Shown here: positions 51,869 to 64,000 of the stretch, one piece after another
Layout: the number at the start of each line of letters is the position of its first letter
How positions within the stretch are numbered: the stretch's first letter is position 1
Assembly: GCA_022925895.1 (NCBI GenBank)
Contig: JAKSYS010000048.1
Coordinates: 99,099 to 163,098, forward strand
Direction: 5' to 3'
DNA from: Fragilaria crotonensis
Lineage: Eukaryota; Bacillariophyta; Fragilariophyceae; Fragilariales; Fragilariaceae
DNA length: 64,000 nt
Translations under genes and position numbers: made by a program
The notes under the pieces: generated by a model
Database searches by the model: none
Told to the model about the DNA's origin: nothing
The model's input: only the letters and a program-made list of their open reading frames with translations

Positions 51869-52607
51869 TTCAAAGCTGCTTTTATCTTCTGTACTTCATC
51901 ACAGAGAAGGAAGTATGAACATTATCATGCATAGGCGGAGGACGGAGGTGTCTTGTGGACCGTTGATGTGATGATGGTGGGTGTCGGTGTGATCTACTAG
52001 CATTTGACAAGACTGCGTTGCTAGCTAGTATTGACAGGGAGACGACGCGTTGCTGCGACGACTGTTGTCCGAGCTCAACAGTTATGCAGCATGCGCTACT
52101 CGTACTCTTGTACTGCCAGTCTGCCAGATAATGGCACAACATCGTATGGTCCGGGACTATGTACGAGCTCCGAGGTGAGAGCAAATTGCACATTATCCTT
52201 GGTCCCTGGCTTACTTCACCGGAACATTGGTTGCTTTCGATGGACCAAAATCACTGTACTACTGTAGTACAAAATACCTGTCCTGTTCAAGGAAATTTGC
52301 TATCGTCACTCACATGTATGGAGCCTTCATTTCCCACTGTGGCATATCTGCTGGTTTGTTTGTTCTACCTTAACAGATACCCGAGTATAAATAATTCACC
52401 ACAATACGGGTCGAATACGCCCTGCAAATTAGTACGACCCTTTCCGAATACATATGTACTCGGAGTATCATTTCACAGTCTTCACACAATCGCCTTTTTT
52501 CGCAAGCACAGTACGACGTACTGTGGTACTGAAGTACCAAGTAGCTGCATTTCGTCTTGGTGAGTACTCCCAGTACTACAGTATCAACTTAAACATTTAA
52601 CCTCCAC
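51869..52607. other. Intergenic stretch left of the DDE transposon
   Basis: About 740 bp, GTAC-rich from 52080 to 52580; no gene seen. Its last 8 bases are the left target duplication ACCTCCAC. Confidence 0.4.
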
Positions 52608-55600
52608 CAGGGATTGGAAGTAAATAACCACCGGTACAGGTTTTCTGTTCTAAAATCCGGGCGCACGTCCCAGTATTAATTCTACGCTAGACCGATTTCA
52701 CTGCCAATATGACGTCACGAGGGCGGGACTTTGTCGTGTTGGAAGCAAGGCTTCCACAATGAGATTTTCAAGCCGTCGTTTGCAACATTTCTATTCTAAT
52801 CTATAGATTTACCTCCTGCAGTCACCTTCCTATGTAACTCAGTGAACCTACTGTTGGTGATAAATCTATAGATACAATGGTTGACAAAGGTAAATATGCT
52901 ATTTTGACTGATGCCGTCATGCTACTTCGAACAGACATCACGTATGGTCCGAGATTGTCAAATTGCTGGCTTCCTGCATCAACTTGGGCTGAAGCTTTAG
53001 GAGATTTGATGTCAATGCGTCCTTGGCGTCATTGATGTAAGAAGGTTCAATACAGGGATGTCCAAGTCGGCTTTTTTCGGAGAATTGATGCACCGATTTG
53101 ATGGATCAAACACAACAGGAGTGTTCAGAGTCACATACAAGAACACATTCTATTACTACTTCACAGAGAAATCAAGGCAGATACGGTACCCATGTCCACT
53201 TAACAGTGCATGGAACGAAAAAGTAATGGAAGCAGCCGCAAATGTGCTAGTCATTCCAAGCACAAGATCAAGACCCGCTCTCGACACAATGATAACTACA
53301 CCTGTCAACACGGAGGCTACAACGGGAGGAAGGATCGAGACATTGTTGAGCAATCACCGAGCAAACGAGCAAGGATAGGAGATACTGGTGCGGCCGCTGT
53401 AATGATTGCTGCTGATGCTTCTAGCTCAAGTTACTGGCCATGTAGCCCAGAGGCATACCGAGTGTTCAAACCACCAAAGAAACATGGGACAACGAATTGC
53501 GAGGATGGGAATGATACTGATTTCGATTCTGAAACTCCAATGGAAGCACTTCAGAGAAGGATTGTACTGCTTCAAAGCGTTCATGAGGAAGAAAATAATT
53601 GGAGGAATGTTGTGCAAGGTAGAGATATCGACAACGTGTGTACCAAAGCTGAGATATGCGCTGTCAGGCAAAGGGCGACGTTTCTTTGTTATGCGTACCG
53701 ATTGGCTCTTGCAAAATGAATGAATGGACGTGGCAAGACTGTTGCACTGAATCTTGTAAGGTATTGAACACTGTTGGTATGACGCAAGCAACCTTCTATA
53801 AAACCATCGCAAATTGGAACATTGTGTTCCGTAATTTTGAATGCTTCCCAAACCCAAACTTGTCTGTTCAGTGTGGAAACGACCTCTTCCTCGAGTTCTC
53901 GAAGTGTTTCCATGCGCAAAGGAGCAGATTGTTGCATTTGGCGTCGAGAACTTGTCACATCTTTCAATTGAAGCAGTCTATCAATTCGTTCATTCGTCTG
54001 TAATCCCAAGGCTGGCTGCGTTGTGGAAACGTGAATCGGGTAGACGAAGATACTGCAGAAACGTCAACATTGAGTACAAGTACTACAGCCATTAATCCTA
54101 CTAGCAATCCTGTCGATGTCGATCAAGATGAGGATGATATTGCGCTATTCCTTCGCGCACATAGACTTAAAAACATGAGCTTCACAACAGCATGGCGCTG
54201 GATGCGATTACTCGGATTCAAGTATGATACGAGAAGGAAGAGCTTCTACGTCGATGGCCATGAACGTGAAGATGTTGTCGCACATCGAAATGCATTCTGC
54301 AAGAACTACCTTACCGTGCTTGAGCCACGTTGTCGGCGTTGGATTCAGCTTCCACTCAGTGAAGCTGCTACGATCAAGACCTTAGACACAGATTTCGGAC
54401 ATCATTACTATGATATTATATCTGATGAGACTCGGGTTGAGTTTCACGTTGACTATTGGAAGAATTGCATATCAAGAATCAAAAGGGGAGAAGAGGCAGC
54501 GCGAGATGTTGAAGCAAAAACAAGCATACGAGTGTCATCATCAGTCAGGCCCTTGATGATTATTGGTCAAGATGAGTCTGTCTTCGCGCAGTATCTACTG
54601 TCCTCCAAACAATGGGTTGGGCCAAAGGACAAGTGCCACTTCTGCCCAAGTCGGAGGGCGATGGGTATATGCTTTCTGCGTTCGTGTCACGCGAATTCGG
54701 CTTTGGCAGGCAGATGACAGAGGATGAGTTACAAAGAGTGAATATGGCAAGGCAAACAGCAGCTCGGCGGTGGAAATTACCTCGATACAACAGCTGCGAT
54801 GGAAATCTTGGGAACAACGAGGAAGCCGATTTTGTTGGAATCCCCTTCGTAAAATACTTGTTCATCGGAATCAATAATCAGGGTTATTGGAATTCATACC
54901 ACATGAGTCTTCAGCTTGAGGATGTGGTTGATTGCCTACGAATCCTATATCCAAGCTTCGATTTTGTATTTTTGTTCGATCATTCTCAGGACACGCTCGC
55001 AAACGTGATGGTGCACTCAGTGCGATCAACATGCAAAAGAACTTTGGAGGATCAAAACAGCAGATGAGAGACACAGTCATAATGTCACAAGAGGGTTATC
55101 TGGGCACACACTCACCAACCCTGGGCATCGGAGACACAGTCAATGGTATTCAATACTGACGACTGTGGCCCATGGTATTTGACACCAGAGCAACGTGACT
55201 TACAACGTCATGATCGAATAATGGGGAAAAGAAGCAAGCCAATTGAAAAACAAAGAAGACCCTTCTTGAAGAGCTCAACGAAAAGGGTGTGACGCTCCAA
55301 CAAAAACGCGGTACACTAAAGCCGAACTTCAGGAATTGGCAAGAAACAATTCAATCGAAACTCACAAAGAAGTCGACAAAATCCTATCTGGATGGGAAGG
55401 AAAATCTAAAGGCATGCTACAAGTTCTGTGGGAAAGAGGACTGATTGATCCAAGTGAGTTAGATAAATACACTGTCGACGGAAAGAAAGACACAATTTCA
55501 GGGAAGATTGACTTACGGTATTCCCTACGCCATCTCATCGCAGAGTGTGCTGATTTCAAGGATGAGAAACGGCACTTCAGTACCTTGGATCTCAGCTGGG

Positions 55601-56647
55601 CATCACGGTACTAACACCAAAGTTCCATGCCGAATTAGCAGGGAAGGCATTGAATTTTGCTGGGGTCACGCAAAGGCTTTCTACCGACGGGTTCCTGTAT
55701 CTCAAAAAGAGGGGACGAGAGAATTTCAAACAACTTGTGAGAGATTCAACGTGTTCAATCAAGGAGTTGACCAAAGAAAGGATGGGAAAGTTTGCTTCGA
55801 GAGCACGCGCATATATTTGTACTTACCATCATCTTTTGAGAGTCAGCAGAGAATGAGGCAGCAAGGTCGTACCCACAACTTCATCGCCACAAGTATAACA
55901 GAAGATCAAGGACTTCTGTACTCGAAATCCAACGCCTGATGAAATTGTTCAAGTCTCACAGGTGTGCATTGGACTTCGATCGTGGCTTCGTCAACAGTGC
56001 ACTCAAAGAAGCAAAGACAAGAAACGAGGAGGACGAGGTGTGATCATCATGTCGACAGAGATGGATTTTTATGGTCGCAGGAGACAGCTGCTACTAAAAC
56101 TTGATAAAGGATATGGAAATAATATGCGTGCATGGTACGAATTGTACACAACCTACGTTCGGACGCTTCAACGAAAACTGTACCGGTAACCAAATACCGA
56201 TGGTATTATACTGTACCACTACTGTGATTTTTAAAATGCCCAATAACTGGTTACCTGCGAGTTGCAATATACCAACCAGTAACCAAGACCCTTGGTTATT
56301 TTCTACTGAGTTTAGTCGGTAGTATTTTGAATTCCGGTGTTCGGGAATACCAGTCGGAATTTCCATAAATGTTCTGTCCTGCATCAGTGTGTTTACGGTT
56401 CATTTCTGTACTGTAGTACTGAAGTTTACTGTTACTGTAGTGTTTTACACCATTATACCTACCGACGAAACCAATGGAACCGAGTAAGTACTGCGATTCG
56501 AAAATGACTAGAAGTTATATTCATACCGGACTGAAGGATTTTTCAATACCAAAATACCTCCCAGTGCAACAGCACAATACCATTCTACCTACTGGAGGAC
56601 TGTAATACCAGATTCAACGTGGGACAGTATTATTTTTCCAATCCCTG
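52608..56647. mobile_element. DDE transposon with hAT-like ends and 8-bp duplication
   Basis: A 4,040-bp element. Terminal repeats CAGGGATTGGAA match at both ends in inverted orientation. A perfect 8-bp duplication ACCTCCAC flanks it (52600-52607 and 56648-56655). It contains one decayed transposase on the plus strand. The right 450 bp are full of AATACC/GGTATT-type subterminal repeats. Confidence 0.88.
52877..56045 (+). pseudogene. Decayed DDE transposase
   Basis: At least eight overlapping plus-strand frames form one protein broken by frameshifts and stops. In order: an N-terminal exon from the ATG at 52877; a helical DNA-binding-like region; SFTTAWRWMRLLGF with YVDGHEREDVVAHRN; the first catalytic block LMIIGQDESVFAQYLLSSKQWVG; ISAF-like LSAFVSREFGFG; GYWNSYHMSLQLEDVVDCL; the second Asp in FVFLFDHSQ; MQKNFGGSKQQMRDT; FHAELAGEGIEFCWGHAKAFYRR with the candidate catalytic Glu; and ARAYICTYHHL. 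This block order is one I recognise from a widespread, poorly named DDE family in fungi and algae. It is not functional here. Confidence 0.8.
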
Positions 56648-57545
56648 ACCTCCACCCCACGTCGAAAGTGTGAATTAAGCGCATAGTCATGACTTCAGAC
56701 ATACTCGGAGTACATTATTCCATATGGCTAGCACAATATACCGGTATATTGTTTCTCAAGTCACGACCCGCAATCGATGACATTTTGAGCTCGAAGTCTA
56801 CTGGTAGATACATACGAAATAGGAAGGCCGGATGCCGCATGTGCGCATGTGCTTTCTTGTTTAAACGACGCTAGTGAAAGAGAAAATCCGACTTGGAGTA
56901 TCCCAATTTGCCGATTCGGGAATGAAATAATGGAATCGCAAAACGACAAGACGCGTTTCCGTCCTGTGGTGCGATAAATGTTCATGACAAAATTGGATGC
57001 TAATCTGTTAGACTCAATCCTCGATCATCAGGAAGCCCATATCTGTGGTTTGGACATAAATCTGTGGTCATGCACCAAGAAAATATGTATTGACCGCATA
57101 TATCTAACAAAATTTATTCGATTTGAAAATCACTTAGGTTTGTTTAGGTATGTTAACATGATATCTTTGTTTTGTACATGGTTATATTTACAAAGGTCTT
57201 TTTATACTTATTTGTATCTATGATAGAAATACTTTCACAACAATATCCTATTACTGTATGATTCCTCGGAAAGTTTACATACTATCCACTCTTTTGGTCA
57301 GATGTTATGTATCTTCTACATCCTTTCCGCACGTTCGTAAGCTTGACGGACGTGCTTCCCTTTTTTCATCGGTTGTTGTTCATGCTTTTCGTGTATCTCC
57401 TACTAGTATGATACAATCTTCGCGCCATATTTTCCAACAGAAGGCTTAATTTCATTTGTGGTGTAAACCATCTTACTGACTTGGCATCATCACCAGCCAC
57501 CACTGCCATTAGTAAGCAAGACGTGGAAGTTGATCAGTTTTCATA
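56648..57545. other. Stretch between two DNA transposons
   Basis: About 900 bp, AT-rich. It begins with the 8-bp target duplication of the left element and probably contains the 5' end of the Plavaka element, whose terminal repeat I could not locate. No gene seen. Confidence 0.4.
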
Positions 57546-60482
57546 ATGGCACCAAGCAGCACATCATCAGCATCTCAAAGTGGAGCCTTCACATGTTTCA
57601 ATGTCAACTGCTATGCTACGTTCAAAACCGAACGAGGTCTTCGTCAACATTTATGGCGAAGTGCTCCATGTCGCGATTATATGTCGGAACCAAGGCCTCT
57701 TGCTGCTAGCCTTGACGTAGTTCATGAGAGTACATGGTCCCGGCGCTTGGGATACGGCGTTGAATCTTCACGTCTAAATCCTTTTATGAGTGCAGATCCT
57801 CCATCGTATGAGCCTTACGAAGTTTTTGACTACTCGGCAACTTGTAATTTTGACACAGATGATGGCATTCATGAACAGGAGGTTGAAATGAACCAGAACT
57901 TGTCTACAAGAACAGGCATCGGTGACATTGCTATATCTTGCCCAGTTTTTCATGCCATGATGGAACGCCTTCAAGCGGGTGATCGCCATGCAATCATGGT
58001 ATTGCATCATGATGTTGAACATCGAAATATTGTGAATCTCCTCAAGCTTTTGGAGGATGCCCAATGTCCTGACTACATGTTGCAGAAGGTACTGCAATGG
58101 GCATACAATGCTAAGTTAGAGGGCTTTGATTTCAACCCAAAAGCTACAACACGGAAAGCCAACATCCAGTGGATGTACAAAGCTTTGGAACACTCACACA
58201 GAGGACTTCCTAAGGTACTGACAGCGAATCTTGAAGATCACGACAAGGCTCAAGATATTATTTGCTTTGACTTTGTACCTGCATTATTGTCAATGCTGCA
58301 AGACGAGTCATTGATGGTGATGGAAAATCTTGTCATCAATAAGGAGTATCCAATGTCAATGTACATACCAACTGACAGCAAAGTTGGCGAGGCAAACAGT
58401 GGTTCACGTTATCGAGAATTGTACCAACAACTTGCACAAGGAAGGATCAGCTGCTTGTACCAATTATAATGTACCTTGATGGCACCGTCATTGACAGCAA
58501 GGGGCATATTGATATCTGTCCTGTGTCATTCACAACATCTCTTTTCACTGAGAAAGTTCGTCGTGACGTAAGCATGGCGTCTGCTGGGCTATGTTCCAGA
58601 CCTGAACTGGGCGCTCTGCAGCAATGAATAGCTTTGCAAATGCATGTGCTGAAGAGAAAGGTCGCACTACTCGTAATTTCCATAAGGTCATGGATGATGA
58701 TGGCAGGTTGGGTGAAGTGTCAAGCTGGTTTAGATGATCGTTTAAAACACGTACCACTGAAACTTGGTGACAGGTGGTTTGTTGTCGAACTTGTTTGCCC
58801 CCTGTTATTTGTCATCAACGATGGCAAACAAGGTGACCAACTTTGTTGCCGAATCAATGGCCATCACAGCAGTACATTGCGTCACCATCGTCATGTGATT
58901 GCTTGTATGAAGATCTAGATAATCCTGATGTTGAGTGCACATTCCTATCGACTGAGACAATCAACTACGCATCTCAACATGGCTCACAAGAGGAGCTCCG
59001 CCAGCTTTCAATTTACAGATGTGACAATGCCTTCAATCGTGTTCAGATGGGGCAAAACCCCACGGCATCTTCATGTGTGCAGTTATTGATGTGATGCATA
59101 CAATTCAACATGGCATCATCATGTATGTTCTCGATTGCTTCAAAAAGCCTCAGTGTTCAGTCACTGGCGACGCTTGACAAAATGGCTTTTATATTTGACA
59201 CAACGTGCAGAGTATTCGCACCTCTTTCCCCAGAACTGATTTTTCCAGAGGAATAACAAACCTCACCATGGTGGAATGCTCTGAACAGTCGGGGCGTTGT
59301 TCCTCATTTCTTTCTTCATTATGCAAGCGGAAGGTTGGGAAGTCTTCGATGAGCATTTTCTTCAATTGGATGCCGTGTTGGGGACTATGGAAAGCCTTTT
59401 ATGCTTTGAGGCCTGGCTTGATCAGTACACCTTTGGGATATTGGAGATCCAGACGGAGAGGCATCACAAGCTGAAGCAGCAATTGCTTCTCTGATGAATC
59501 TCATCACCACACATCTTCCGAGACACGCTGGCAATGGATGGAAACTGTCAAAATTTCACGAGATCAAGCACATCGTACGATTTATTGCTGCGTTTGGAGC
59601 ACCGCGTGGTTACAATGCCTCCCGTCCTGAGGAACATCACAAGGCACACGCCAAACGTCCTGGTAGACGCACAGAAGAATGTGACACCATTGACCAGCAG
59701 TGTGGCCAAAGAATTGCGGACGCACTCGTGATTGATACTATGCACGCGATGTTCCAAGAACGACCTGTTTTGAAGACATCATCACAGCATACTAACCGTA
59801 GTCAATTACTGGCTGCTGACGATGTCCAAGATCCTCTGACGAGTGAGTCAGGGTCTGGAACGTCATATTACGTAAGGTCACACATTGACCCTATGGATGA
59901 TAATCGATTGTGTCGATGTAATCTTTGACACTCAGACCAGGGAGACATCGAACTGGAAGATAATCTTGCACTGTTCATTTTGCAGACTTACAGTGACTGA
60001 TCTCGACGACAATGGGGTGGGCGGTATCTGGTGCCGCACAGAGTACCATAAGTACAACATTGAAACAAAGGAGGAGATGGTTTCTGTTCGCTGTCATCCC
60101 AACTTCAGGGAAAGGGGTATTCCTGGTATGATTGGGCTCTCATCCGCTATGAAGATGATGAGGAAATGAGATGGAGTACCCATCTCGCATTGTGAGTTGC
60201 ATACCACGCCACAGTTGCTTTGGTGGAATTGAAACCACCACGCTTGACCTCATTATTCAATGTGGCAAACCAACTGGGCGTGAGTCCTTCCTGTTCACTG
60301 AGTGGACATTCGAGAAGGAGTTTCATGTTGTCTCCTCAGAAGCCATTGTTGGCTTGTGTTTTGTCCTAAGCAACCCTGACCTCGCTGACTCTGATGTCCT
60401 TGTTGTAACAGATAGGGACAAATGGGCATCAATGTTCTACGATTCAGCAATGGTTGATTACACCATCAATGGTCAAAATTAA
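57546..60482 (+). pseudogene. Plavaka-type (CACTA-related) transposase, decayed
   Basis: The first frame (307 aa, ATG at 57546) opens with a C2H2 zinc finger (CFNVNCYATFKTERGLRQHL..SAPC) and reaches FVPALLSMLQDESLMVMENLV and GEANSGSRYRELYQQ. After frameshifts the sequence continues: LDGTVIDSKGHIDICPVSFTTS, RWFVVELVCPLLFVINDGKQGDQLCCR, a FLSTETINYA region, DNAFNRVQMGQNP, IDVMHTIQHGIIMYVLD, and a C-terminal segment with WKLSKFHEIKHI and EEHHKAHAKRPGRR. A last part reads EMEYPSRIVSCIPRHS. These are the hallmarks of Plavaka transposases. At least six indels and several stops make it inactive. Confidence 0.8.
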
Positions 60483-60494
60483 GTAGAAACAATA

Positions 60495-63002
60495 TTAAAC
60501 CATCGGTAACTGGGACATTCCATACATGATGATCCGTGTCTTTGGGGCAAAGAACGTACCATAGATATTTCCACTCCGCGAACCTGTCATGGATGTACCA
60601 TGCCTGATCAGGCGGCCATCCCATCCAATCAGGACACCATCAGACAATTTGATGGCAATTCCGTAGTCCCGATCCGATCCTGGGAATTTCCCTTCATGTT
60701 CGGAAGGACAAAGTACCAATCCTCAGTTGTCCCAGGGTGATCTTCAGTCCAGATCGTAAACCCCTGACTGGCATCGTTCACATCGTAATGTGTTGAATTT
60801 GCCAAATTAATTGACAAGTCCATGCTGTGCGTAACGCGGCATGCCTCCGTCCATGCCACCAACATGCTTCATTTCAGAATCATTTTCCAAGTCCTGCATC
60901 ACTCTGAGGGCAGCCGGGATAGTCACTGATGCAAGCTTTGCCGCAGCTTGCACAGCCTTCAACAATACCGGGGCAGCATCCACAGTTGATGATGTCACAT
61001 ACGGCACCTTGTTCCAGCATTTTGTGATGCGGCTTCCAATTGATGCATTGATCCGAGGTCTCCATTGCCAGCCCTTGCTCCCGTGCTGCTCTCTTCTGTT
61101 TTCTCACCAAGTTGCAATGCCTGTTGATGTCGGTCAGAAGGTCCTCACAACCTGATCCAACAACGTTTGGGAGGTACCGGATTTGAACCACAGAACACCG
61201 ATGGAAAGCAACTTCGCCCGCATTTGCGGGTACAGTGACATCAACGCAGCAAGTCAAGCTCACCATATTTGATTGGATTGATAACAAATGTCGTTAACGG
61301 GTCAATGGTCTTGTGCAGAAATCCCGGTGCATAATGGCGACCTCCACGTTTATTGACCTTGATCGCGAGAACGCATCTTGGAATGTCTCAGCTCGAAACT
61401 TTTGATCAGCACTCAACAACTCATCCTTCTCACCCACAACATAGTCAGGAGGAAGTCCAGGTCCTTCCTCATCCATCAGTTGCTTTGCAGTGAATAGATC
61501 TCACAAGTGATCTTGGCATCACCCCATGATCGCATTGGGAATTGGCAAGAGGTTTGTGGCGAGCGCCGAATAGTCCACTCCAAATGGAACACTTATCAGC
61601 ATTCGCAAGGTGTGAAACATAAGATCCATCACCGAAGAAGTTACCATGAGAATCATGCTGAAGTCGTAACCAGTTTATGTCCATTGGGACATGCGAATTA
61701 AGGACCCCAGTCGATCGTGAGCGCCTCTCCTGTGGCAATAGAATATGCCAGCTTGGGGAAGGAGGACAATGCATGCACGGTAGAAGTTATCGCTGTTATT
61801 CTTCCTGAAGGGCGAGAAGAAAAAGCATTTCATCTCTAACAGCGATTGCCAAATTGACAGCATCAACATCATCAAATAGACAGACATGCACGGGACTGTC
61901 ACAGGCATGGGCGTCATCTTTCCTTTCCTTTCAAATCCATAGGACCACTCGAGAGAACACAATCCATGACAATCAGGTCGAGATCGGAATGACTTTCCCC
62001 ATGACTATACATTTCATCAGGATGTTTGCAGCGCTTGAGCATGACATACTCAGTACCAAACACATGTTTCAGGGACGAGTCAACCCACTGATGGGAGTCT
62101 TGCAAATCTTCTCGTCACAAAATGCCGATGGACCTAGAGCGACGCCGCCACAACTGCAGGTGGTATTGAACAGACGCGGCGTTGCCCTTCTTCCGCTTTT
62201 GCTTCTTCCGTTTTTGGAGAGGAGGTGGTCGAAAATTGTTGAACATGACCATGAAAGGAGCAACAGACTGCAAAGGCAGACACTTGGCTACATCTTGCAA
62301 CTTGAGTGTGACTTGCCATAGAAAGTGATGGATGCTCTGAAGCAATCCAATCTCCAAACCTTTGTTTCTTTGATTATCTTCCTGCAGCCTTGACTTCTTT
62401 CCTCGTCTCTCCTGTCCCTGATGAAAATTGCTGCCGACAGCAGCATCAGCTTCTGTGGTACCGCCAAGTGTGGCAATAGGCACAGACATGGTGTTTTCCG
62501 TCAACGGAATGGTCTGTCGATTGTTCACTCTTGCCAAAATAATGGCACGGGAGAGCTCACCTGGCAGAGTGCGTTGAAATGGTCCATGAGGGCGAGCACG
62601 AATTGGGCGTTCACGCCAATTGTTTTCTGCCTTCCCACTCTTTTTTTCTTCTGCTGTGGTTTGGTGCTTTGGGATGAAGATGGCAACGTGGTCACAGCAT
62701 CATCAACAGCACTAGTCGATGAACCAGCCTCTTCAATCCACCACTCACATTTGCCATCAAGACAGCCTTAGTAGACACAACCTTCAACTCAATCTTCACT
62801 TTAACTTTGAGCTCAACCATCAGATCCTTGTCCTTCCTCAACGAATCAGACCTTCTTGCCAAAGTAGAGGTCTTTCCCTTCTTGAATAGCCGAACATGGT
62901 AGCAGTTTTGAGAAAACTCCGCCTCGTCTTCCGACGATGAATCCTCAAACCATTCCTTTGTCAACGTCGAACATGAAGTCGTTGAGCACAAAGTCTCTGC
63001 CA
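60495..63002 (-). pseudogene. Broken second gene of the Plavaka element with a dioxygenase-like C-terminus
   Basis: Convergent with the transposase (13 bp between ends). The upstream part, from the ATG at 63002, is acidic then basic (SSSEDEAEF; KPQQKKKRVGRQKTIGVNAQFVLALMDHFN in another frame). The middle is heavily shifted. The C-terminal part reads NLANSTHYDVNDASQGFTIWTED, DWYFVLPNM, then in the next frame GIAIKLSDGVLIGWDGRLIRHGTS and YGTFFAPKTRI. An H-x-D motif followed about 60 residues later by a His in a double-stranded beta-helix-like pattern is the signature of Fe(II)/2-oxoglutarate dioxygenases. TET/JBP-like members accompany some DNA transposons in fungi. At least five frameshifts inactivate this copy. 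Confidence 0.55.
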
Positions 63003-63059
63003 TCATAGACAACTGGAGCCAATCAAAGTGAATGGGCCTCACAAAATTTGTCGTCAACG

Positions 63060-63690
63060 GTGGAGCAAGGAAGCCAACAGCGAGCAACACGCGAACACGA
63101 CCGGTCGTTGTCGTAACCAACAGCCAGCCAGGAACAACCAAATCGACGTCAGCTGAGCTTTATAGATGTAAACGCAAAGCTGAACGCGAAATTGAAGCCA
63201 GCAATGGCGTGGATCCAGACAATGACAGTCTCGCAATATCTGTTATCAGTGGCGGAGCGACGAGAATTCTGCAACGTGACAGCCAACGAAGAACAAATAT
63301 GCAACGACCTGTCGTCGTCGTTGTCACCAACAGCCAGCCGTGAACAACCAAATTGACGTCAGCTGAGCTTTATAGATGTAAACGCAAAGCTGAACGCGAA
63401 ATTGAAGCCAGCAATCGGCGTGGACCAAGACAATGACAGTCTCGCAATATCTGTTATCAGTGGCGGAGCGATGAGAAACCTGCAACGTCGTGACAGCCAA
63501 CAATGAACAAATATGCAACGACCTGTCGTCGCCGTTGTCACCAACAGCCAGCCGTGAACAACCAAATCGACGTCAGCTGAGCTTTATAGATGTAAACGCA
63601 AAGCTGAACGCAAAATTGGAAGCCAGTGACCGGTGTGGATCAAGACAACGACAGTGTTGCAAAATCTGTTGCTCGATGGTGGAGCTTCCA
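63060..63690. repeat. Three tandem copies of a ~210-bp unit
   Basis: The block CGTCAGCTGAGCTTTATAGATG recurs at about 63148, 63358 and 63572 (spacing 210 and 214), inside copies that also share CAACAGCCAGCC, CAATGACAGTCTCGC and CAACGACCTGTCGTCG. Copies are about 90% alike by eye. Their position just upstream of the minus-strand gene suggests a subterminal or promoter array of the Plavaka element. Confidence 0.88.
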
Positions 63691-63720
63691 AAACATCAAT
63701 GCGATAATGAAAGGCAATGA

Positions 63721-64000
63721 GTGTGACAAGGTTGTCAGTCAGCGCCTAACAGTGAGTGTGTTGTAGTTGAGAAAATTTGACAAAAAGAGACAACCGAATC
63801 GCCCAATACATTCGTTGTAGAAAACATACCAAAACTTGTGCATCACGTTGCGAGCAGGAATGCATACAAAGCTTCACTATGCTAAGCATAATTGCAATTT
63901 GAACATATAAGTACACTAATATTTACTGATATGATTCACATGTAGAATGTGACAGTACTTTCGTGCTTGTTTTTTATTGAGAAAATTTGTCCATCCTGCG
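63721..64000. other. Right edge of the window
   Basis: 280 bp, AT-rich, no gene. The right terminus of the Plavaka element may lie here or beyond the window. Confidence 0.4.

Noticed and set aside
61174-61200. Possible tRNA T-arm (GGATTTGAACC)
   Set aside because: No matching acceptor or anticodon stems around it, and it lies inside the broken transposon gene.

Overview
The window looks like nuclear DNA of a diatom, probably a pennate one. The evidence is a set of eukaryotic genes with short GT-AG introns (66-158 bp), an intact Ty1/copia element of the kind common in diatoms (CoDi type), signal-peptide leaders on metabolic enzymes, and dense protein genes alternating with transposon-rich stretches. 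Species assignment is inference. I saw no rRNA, no convincing tRNA and no CRISPR. Several proposed starts lie downstream of the longest open frame, because the upstream extension begins at TTG or GTG or runs into promoter-like repeats.

Layout. 0-4.4 kb: 3' end of an unknown gene, CDC123 (convergent with it), a two-exon FMN-dependent 2-hydroxyacid oxidase, and a small prefoldin-like protein. 4.4-11.0 kb: a complete reverse-oriented copia retrotransposon with identical 150-bp LTRs, in which gag and pol share one frame and are separated by a single TGA. 11-15 kb: gene-poor DNA with a hAT-type MITE and one weak two-exon gene. 15.2-19.3 kb: a PIF/Harbinger transposon with transposase and partner gene in convergent orientation. 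20.1-20.6 kb: a transposase relic. 20.8-36.4 kb: a gene-rich block with alanine aminotransferase, a TDA3-like FAD oxidoreductase, a PHO88/SND3-ankyrin fusion, a KICS2 (KICSTOR subunit) homologue, a signal-anchor protein with two repeats, a four-helix membrane protein, an FHA-RING protein and a putative winged-helix protein. 38.2-38.7 kb: a secreted protein with three hevein-like chitin-binding modules. 39.3-41.4 kb: a TA-flanked element with Stowaway-like ends, into which a TTA-flanked foldback element has inserted. 42.1-45.2 kb: a PIN-like (AEC) transporter and the splicing-factor WD40 protein PRL1/PLRG1, both broken by small indels. 46.5-51.9 kb: an ankyrin protein, repeats and a membrane-anchored alpha/beta hydrolase. 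52.6-56.6 kb: a decayed DDE transposon with hAT-like ends and a perfect 8-bp target duplication. 57.5-63.7 kb: a decayed Plavaka-type transposase, convergent with a broken gene whose C-terminal part looks like an Fe(II)/2-oxoglutarate dioxygenase, followed by three ~210-bp tandem repeats.

The host genes are housekeeping functions without an operon-like theme: translation initiation (CDC123), splicing (PRL1), ER targeting (PHO88), nutrient signalling (KICS2), and amino-acid or photorespiratory metabolism (ALT, 2-hydroxyacid oxidase). Many intergenic stretches are rich in GTAC/AGTACT words. The most unusual items are the gag-TGA-pol arrangement, the transposon-linked dioxygenase-like gene, the PHO88-ankyrin fusion, the KICSTOR subunit in an alga, and the nested foldback elements.
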